Shown here in pieces: positions 58,755 through 64,000 of a stretch of DNA of 64,000 nt. Under the pieces are notes generated by a model. It did no database searches. It worked only from the letters and a program-made list of their open reading frames with translations, and had not been told where the DNA came from. How positions within the stretch are numbered: the first letter of the stretch is position 1; each line of letters opens with the position of its first letter. The DNA comes from Adiantum capillus-veneris (lineage: Eukaryota > Streptophyta > Polypodiopsida > Polypodiales > Pteridaceae): positions 1,952,358 through 2,016,357 of the forward strand of contig CM043959.1 in assembly GCA_014529385.2 (NCBI GenBank), read 5' to 3'. A program made the translations under genes and the position numbers.

Positions 58755-59978
58755 TCATTTGTCGTTGAGGTTTCCTGTGGTAGCCTGAGTTGGATGGCAG
58801 ATTTTCTTTGCGAGAAGAAGTTGTAACTCTGTGGCTCTTTGTTTGATGGTTTTCCACGGTTTTTGAATTTGTGTTTGTGGCTCCGTTGAAGTCGATATTG
58901 TTGTATATTTTGTTGCATGTTCTGGTGGAACATTCTTTCGTTTCCATTTGATGACTTTGGTTGTACAGATCCTCGTCGTTGTTGTTGTGGATGCTGCTTG
59001 TTTCCGTGTGCTGGTTGTATGATTTAGCTTGTCATTGACAGTTGTAGACAGCTGTTCGTTGGTCTTCTTTGGCATCCATACTTGTGTTGTTGGCACGTTC
59101 TGAATTGGTAATTTTGGATGCCATACCAATATAGTCCGTTGCGGATTCGACTGGTTGATAATTGTTCTTTGAAGCTTTGCTGGCTTTGGGTGTTTTTTTT
59201 GTTCTTTTGTCCACGTTTTCACAGGAATTAAGCTGTCTTGCTTGAGCCAAACTTGATATTTCTTCCCTTGATGAAATTGTGCCTCGGCTAGATCTGTACG
59301 TCGTATCCAAACTTGCCTGGTTCCCTGCATGATTGTTGATTTTTGATAATACATTTCTTGACATGTAAACTTTAATTGTGGTTGGTCAATGCTTTGCGGA
59401 CGTATTGACTCCTGTCTCCACCTTGACATGTATTGGTCATATGATAAGAAGAGTTCTGAAAAGTTTTCATTTTTGAACAGTGCTTCATTAGTATCCAAAT
59501 CAATGAGTACCCTGTTAGCTTTCATCCATGACACTGCTAAGATACACGGCGTTGCTGATCTACTCGGTGGCAGTAGATGGAACTTGTTAGTGTACGTGTG
59601 TGCTTGCACTGTGATTGGTAATATAATAGACCACAACGTGGTCACCTCATCACCCGATGCTACTTTCAACCTGTGTGTCTCTGTGAATTTCCTCATTGGC
59701 CCAATTTTTTGAAAGAGCTTAAAGCTGATGACACTCAATTTTGCCCCAGTGTCAAGCAATGCATAGATTTCACCTTGTTCTGTGCCTGCATAAGCTTTTA
59801 TGTAAGGACTACACCACGTATTTTCCAAGTTGTCAATGGTGCTTTCGTCCTGAGCCATAAAGTCTGTTATTGTCTTTGCTAATTCTTCGCTTTGTATATC
59901 CGCTTCTATTGTTCGGAATGTCGAAAGAGGATATTCGTCAGTCATCATTGGTGTGACCATGTTTATTGTTCTTAGAAA
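58755..59978 (-). CDS. Second retropepsin (PR2) and W-x-P-K tail, downstream of integrase (element E)
   Basis: An open frame of 401 codons from ATG at 59960, in the same phase as the integrase frame and separated from it by one TAG (59979-59981). Residues 61-80 carry IYALLDTGAKLSVISF: the intact retropepsin signature D70-T-G-A. KVASGDEVTTLWSIILPITV follows as the flap region, and CILAVSWMKANRVLIDLD (139-156) as the C-terminal signature, with Ala where Gly is usual. Residues 200-340 are basic and Gln/Thr-rich with VWIRR (217), VWLKQ (237), VWHPKL (279) and VWMPKK (294). A retropepsin 3' of integrase is not the normal gypsy order, where PR precedes RT. It could be a duplicated or captured protease joined to pol. 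Confidence 0.65.
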   Translation of the reverse strand, partial: FLRTINMVTPMMTDEYPLSTFRTIEADIQSEELAKTITDFMAQDESTIDNLENTWCSPYIKAYAGTEQGEIYALLDTGAKLSVISFKLFQKIGPMRKFTETHRLKVASGDEVTTLWSIILPITVQAHTYTNKFHLLPPSRSATPCILAVSWMKANRVLIDLDTNEALFKNENFSELFLSYDQYMSRWRQESIRPQSIDQPQLKFTCQEMYYQKSTIMQGTRQVWIRRTDLAEAQFHQGKKYQVWLKQDSLIPVKTWTKEQKKHPKPAKLQRTIINQSNPQRTILVWHPKLPIQNVPTTQVWMPKKTNEQLSTTVNDKLNHTTSTRKQAASTTTTTRICTTKVIKWKRKNVPPEHATKYTTISTSTEPQTQIQKPWKTIKQRATELQLLLAKKICHPTQATTGNLNDK

Positions 59979-61659
59979 CTACTTTCGCTTAGCAATGCGT
60001 TCCTTGGCTTCTTGTTGTGCTTGGTCCTGAATTCGTTGTTGTTCCTGTCTATAGGCTTTACCATAATGCAATTGAAACAACATTTCTGGTGTTAAAGGTA
60101 GATGATACTTTTTCAAACGACACCCACTAATCCAGTTCGGCATTTCTTTTCCATCTAGTGTCGACAGTTTTACTGCTCCGCTGGAAGATATTTCTTGGAT
60201 CAAATAAGGCCCCATTCCTCTTTTCTTTAGCTTCTTGGCATGCTGTTTAAGGGTGTATACTAAGACATAGTCGCCCGTTTTAAAGTCATTTTTTTTAACA
60301 TGTTTGTCAAAAAACTCTTTCTGTTGTCTTTTTTTTGCATATATGGCTGCTACAGCATTGAGTTGTAACTCATCTAATTTTTCAAGGTCCACTAACCGTT
60401 CTAAAAGCTCATGCCCTGTCCAGTCCAACTGTTTGGCTACCCTTAGTGTGGGAATCAAAAATTCAATAGGCAGTATTGCATTTAACCCATATACCATATT
60501 AAATGGTGTGGCATTGGGTGTTGTTTTATATGCAACTCGATAAGCCCACAATGCTGAATATAGCATTTGATCCCAGTCCGTTCTTGTTTCACTAACCAGT
60601 TTTGTAAGAACTGTGTACAATATTTTGTTGGTCGCTTCTGCTTGACCATTGGCTTGTGGATGGTAGGGTGCAGATTTGCGATGAATTACCATAAACTCAT
60701 TTAAGAGATGTTGGATAACTTCATTTACAAAGTGTGTCCCTCTATCACTCACCAACTCGATTGGAAGGCCATAACATGTAAACACATATTCATATAAGAA
60801 TTGTGTCGTGGTTCTAGCGTTTGCTTTTGTTGTGGCCTTTGCTTCCACCCATTTGGTCATGTAATCTATGGCCACTATGATATACTGTGCTTGTGAATGA
60901 TACGTTGGTGGAGTAATAGGACCAACAAAGTCCAATCCCCATTTAGCGAATGCTCGAGCACTCATCATTGGTCTTAAAGGCATTTCGTCTCTTTTAACTG
61001 GTACCTTAGTGCGTTGACATTCATAACACTTTTTCACGAATTGTGCTGCATCTTGAATCATGGTCGGCCACCATATGCTTGCAACCATAATGATTTTTAC
61101 GGTTCTCTCTGCTGAAAAATGACCTCCTGCTATGCTTGCATGAGCTTGTTCCAATAATGAAAAGTAGTCATTTTCATGAGGAACTAACCTCAACTAGTCA
61201 TCAGTTCCTCTTTTATACAATTGGTCACTAATGAGGGTATACCTATTTGGTTTGATTTGTAAAGCCTTTTGTCTGGCTTTAGAACAATCTCCTGGAAACT
61301 CCTTATTAGTCAAATATTCCACAATAGCATGACTCCATGCGGGTGCTACTGTCACTTGGTATAATGTGGCATAATCGACAGTGATATTGGATGTGCAAAA
61401 GTTGCATTTCTTGATGTAATTAGCTACATCGCCTGCCATTCCTGGCCAATACACTCCAAGTCTTCTTAATTGTTCATAGGTCATTTGATTTCCTCGATGG
61501 AATCCCCCTGTTTGTGTATGGGCCTCCTCTAGATATGCGTCGTACTCCTTTGGGCCTATACAAAACCTTAGAATCCCATCGTTTCTATGATGCTACATTC
61601 TTCCCGCAAGCATTGTGTAATTTTGTGCTTGTCTAACGTCTTCTACCGTGTCGTCAAGA
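59979..61659 (-). pseudogene. Integrase of element E with tandem HHCC zinc modules
   Basis: Module 1 (61520-61395): EEAHTQTGGFH, then LGVYWPGMAGDV, then CNFC, spacing H-X6-H-X30-C-X2-C. A linker of about 85 residues follows (APAWSHAIVEYLTNKEFPGD; SDQLYKRGT; one TAG). Module 2 (61142-61017): EQAHASIAGGHF ... CYEC, spacing H-X6-H-X29-C-X2-C. The catalytic core, with residue 1 at 61193, has D88 in GLDFVGP, D150 in SDRGTHF and E186 in GQAEATNK, i.e. D-61-D-35-E. The GPY-type C-terminal module is KRGMGPYLIQEISSSGAVKL. No chromodomain. All metal-binding and catalytic residues of both modules and core are present; only stops at 61593-61595 and 61194-61196 and a frameshift near 61670 break it. Confidence 0.85.
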
Positions 61660-61660
61660 T

Positions 61661-63139
61661 TCATTCATATGTCAGCAACGGAATAATTTGCTCTGACCAT
61701 TTCGGTACCATCTCTATATTAAACAGGTATGCGTCTGGGAGATCATCATCTACCCCCGTAGCTTTTTTGCCATGTAGTAATCGAGAAAGGTGGTCTGCTC
61801 TTTGACGAGTTTTTCCTTTCTTAACTACTACCGTAACATCAAACTCCAGCAATACAATGAACCATCTTACAATTCGTCCCGTGTTACAAGGTGTGTTTAC
61901 TAAGTACAAGAGTGCCTGATGATCCACAAAAAATGTGAATTTGTTTGCAAGTAAGTAATGCCGAAATTTATTTACCGCATATATCATACCCAATCCTTCT
62001 CTTTCAGTGGTGGTATAATTATTCTCTGCACTGTTGAGTTATCTACTAGCATAACTAATGGGAAAATCTGTATTACCCTCGTCCGGTTGTGCTAATATAT
62101 AGCCTATTGCAAATGCCGAAGCATCTACATGTACATAGAAGATCTTTGACCAATCTGGTGCTTTTAGAATTGGTGCAGATGCCAGTGCATCTTTTAGTTT
62201 CTGGAATGACTCCTCACATTCGTTGGTCCATATGAAGATCGTGATTAGACTATACAAGGGTTTTTCTATTACAGCGTATATGTAGATAAAACGTCGGTAG
62301 TATCCACAATGCCCCATAAATGATTGTACCTCTCGTACAATGTTTGGTCTTGGCAATTCTATGATCACCTTGACCTTGTCTACATCAGTTGTAATTCCAT
62401 TATCCAAAACAATGTGACCTAGGATTTTACCTTGTTGTACCATGAATACACATTTTTCTAGGTTGAGGCAAATCCTATACGTTCTGCATTTTTCGAATAC
62501 CTTTCTAAGATGATCTATATGGTCTTCTCTCAATAGGGAATAGACACACAAGTCATCCATGTAAATATCCAAGAATATTCGCAAGTATTCTTTAAAAGCA
62601 TGTGTCATTAATCTCTGAAATGTGGCTGGATCATTGGTCAAGCCAAATGGCATTACCCTAAATGCATATATGTCCCATTCTGTTGCAAACGCTGTTTTGT
62701 ATTGATCTTCTAGTTTGACCCCCAATTGGTTATAACCAGAGAATCCGTTCATAAAGTTATAGGCCTGCTTGCCTGCTACTCGTTCCAGGACGTGTTCCGT
62801 GATAGGAAGAGGATAGTTGTCCCTTATTGTTGCTGCATTTACCTTCTTGATATTCACACACACTCGTAATTTCCCATTTTTCTTAGGTACCAACACTATC
62901 GGTGACACCCAGTCCGTGTGCTCTATCTCATAAATAAATTCAGCCTCCATAAGTTTGTCTACCTCTTCCTTGATCCTTTTGGCGAATGTCTCATTGTACG
63001 TGTATGGACGTTGTTTGCTTTGCTTTGCATCAGACTTTAGAGGGATTGAATGTTCACAAATGTTAGGGTCCACCCCATTCAGATCTTTGTACGACCAGGC
63101 AAATACATCACAAAATTCCTTAAGTGTTTTGATCAGCAA
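61661..63139 (-). pseudogene. Reverse transcriptase and RNase H of element E
   Basis: RT: FCDVFAWSYKDLNGVDPNIC, WVSPIVLVPKKNGKLRVCVN, FRVMPFGLTNDPATFQRLM and the catalytic YMDD at 62552-62563, all in one open frame (62039-63139). A single TAA, probably a former Gln codon, interrupts RNase H after PISYASR. The domain continues in phase with LNSAENNYTTTEREGLGMIY and ends with VVVKKGKTRQRADHLSRLLH. First RNase H Asp: FYVHVDASAFAIGYILAQP. Well preserved compared with C. RT and RNase H copy the element RNA into cDNA inside the particle. Confidence 0.88.
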
Positions 63140-64000
63140 GTCCTCTTCTTCCCGTCTTAGATCTGTGGCAATGTAAGCAGGTCAATGACTTTCTCTCGGC
63201 TCTACTAGGTCTATTTTCTTGACGTTCTCTAGTCCATCGTAGGACTCGTTTGATTTAGGCTCTCTCATTGGTTGCTGAACCACCAATTTTCTTTCCTGAA
63301 TGGTGTACTTACAATAGTGAGGAGGTACATCTATCTTTCTATTCCCATCACTAGCGTTCCTTCCATCGCTACTTTCCATTTCAATTGTCCATACATTTTT
63401 CAGTTTTTGTTTCAAATAATTGTATCTCTTTTTCTGCTCAACTTTCATTATAATTGGATCGCCAGAGACATCCAATTTTTCTGCTGCAACTCTTTTTTTT
63501 GCTTTGCTGGTTTTCTTAAGTTTCAACAGTCTTGACTTAAAACCTGAGTCTTCAGCAACCTTAAGAAATCTTCCTGACACTTTGTCCTTAGCACAATCAA
63601 CAGCATGAATGTTCATAAGGAAATGTGTCTTATCCCTGAACTCAGGCATAGGTCTAAGCCTAGTTGGTAGACTGTTATGGTGTCGCCTACTCTTGTATCT
63701 TTTTTGGCGTTTCACACTTTGGTTTGGGAAGTTGTAGAAGACGTCATTGTCTTGATCCTGATGGTCGTTTTCCTCCATATTTTCCGACTTCTCGTCATCC
63801 ACATTATCTTTGTTTTCACATTGATCCGAAGAATCATAAAATTCTTCTCCATCCTGCTCGATTTCTTTAGTGGGGATGTCCACATAGCCCACTATCTTAA
63901 TCTCAAGTTTCGTTTCCATTTTATTGATCCTCGTATTTTTAGTTTCTCCTTTGTTCTCGTCTTCCTCCACAATTTTGCTGAACATGTAGTATGGTACGAT
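63140..64000 (-). pseudogene. PR-RT spacer of element E (continues past right edge)
   Basis: Open from the edge to TGA at 63182-63184, then in phase with RT. After PYYMFSKIVEEDEN comes EEFYDSSDQCENKDN, an acidic stretch, SVKRQKRYKSRRHH, DKTHFLMNIHAVDCAKDKVS and HYCKYTIQERKLVVQ. Each block has a counterpart in element C at 48150-48850. Function is unknown. Selection on the spacer is suggested by retained order and spacing between diverged copies. Confidence 0.6.

Larger units (their letters stand above)
58755..64000 (-). mobile_element. Element E: gypsy pol with a second retropepsin after integrase, cut by right edge
   Basis: Minus-strand order from the right edge: PR-RT spacer, RT, RNase H, HHCC module 1, linker, HHCC module 2, integrase core and C-terminal domain, then (after one in-phase stop) a second retropepsin with a W-x-P-K tail. 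It has relatively few lesions: stops at 63182-63184, 62039-62041, 61593-61595, 61194-61196 and 59979-59981, and a frameshift near 61670. gag, PR1 and LTRs are not in the window, or not recognised. Confidence 0.8.

Overview
The window looks like a repeat-dense stretch of a large land-plant nuclear genome. It is AT-rich and shows no host gene, tRNA, rRNA or operon structure. Essentially all recognisable sequence comes from Ty3/gypsy-type LTR retrotransposons in several nested layers, most of them decayed. The species cannot be named from the sequence. The plant assignment rests on Tat/Athila-like features: tRNA-Asp-like primer sites, an archaeal-type second RNase H, and long LTRs with plant-style TATA boxes.

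Layout. Positions 1-6885 hold element A, a minus-strand element with LTRs, PPT and PBS but no gag-pol. It sits in a scrap of an F-family LTR (6886-7293). Positions 7294-13725 hold element H, a plus-strand relic with gag zinc knuckles, a retropepsin, a spacer, a second retropepsin-like segment, a tail with repeated W-x-P-K motifs, a PPT and an LTR, but no RT or integrase. Gag debris of element G lies at 15.6-16.4 kb. G is interrupted by element B (16400-25497, target duplication TGAGC), which itself carries a 3.5-kb probable solo LTR, S (20681-24143). G resumes with a protease fragment (25.5-25.9 kb) and is interrupted again by element F (26004-36941, target duplication CTGGT). F is the most complete element: two ~2.55-kb LTRs, gag, PR, RT, RNase H, archaeal-type RNase H and integrase, all on the minus strand. 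The tail of G then runs into an LTR (37708-38788) that is also followed by a PBS and a leader (element K). Element C (plus strand, 40945 to about 51575) is inserted in K. It has an LTR, a PBS, a leader with palindromic repeats, gag, PR, spacer, RT, RNase H and a truncated integrase. From 51.7 kb to the right edge everything reads on the minus strand. Element D has an LTR, a PPT, one very long broken reading frame with a coiled coil, and a leader with a different palindromic repeat. Element E has spacer, RT, RNase H and integrase followed in frame by a second retropepsin.

H, C and E appear to form one lineage: they share the PR-RT spacer (H and C also the short zinc knuckles; C and E also a duplicated integrase zinc-finger module). 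The points most worth following are the tandem HHCC modules before the integrase core (C and E), the retropepsin located after integrase (E, with degenerate counterparts in H and K), the family-specific palindromes in the leaders and LTRs of C and D, and D's RT-less frame of about 1,130 codons. Nearly every frame carries stops or frameshifts, so these are mostly fossils, and activity is not claimed for any of them.
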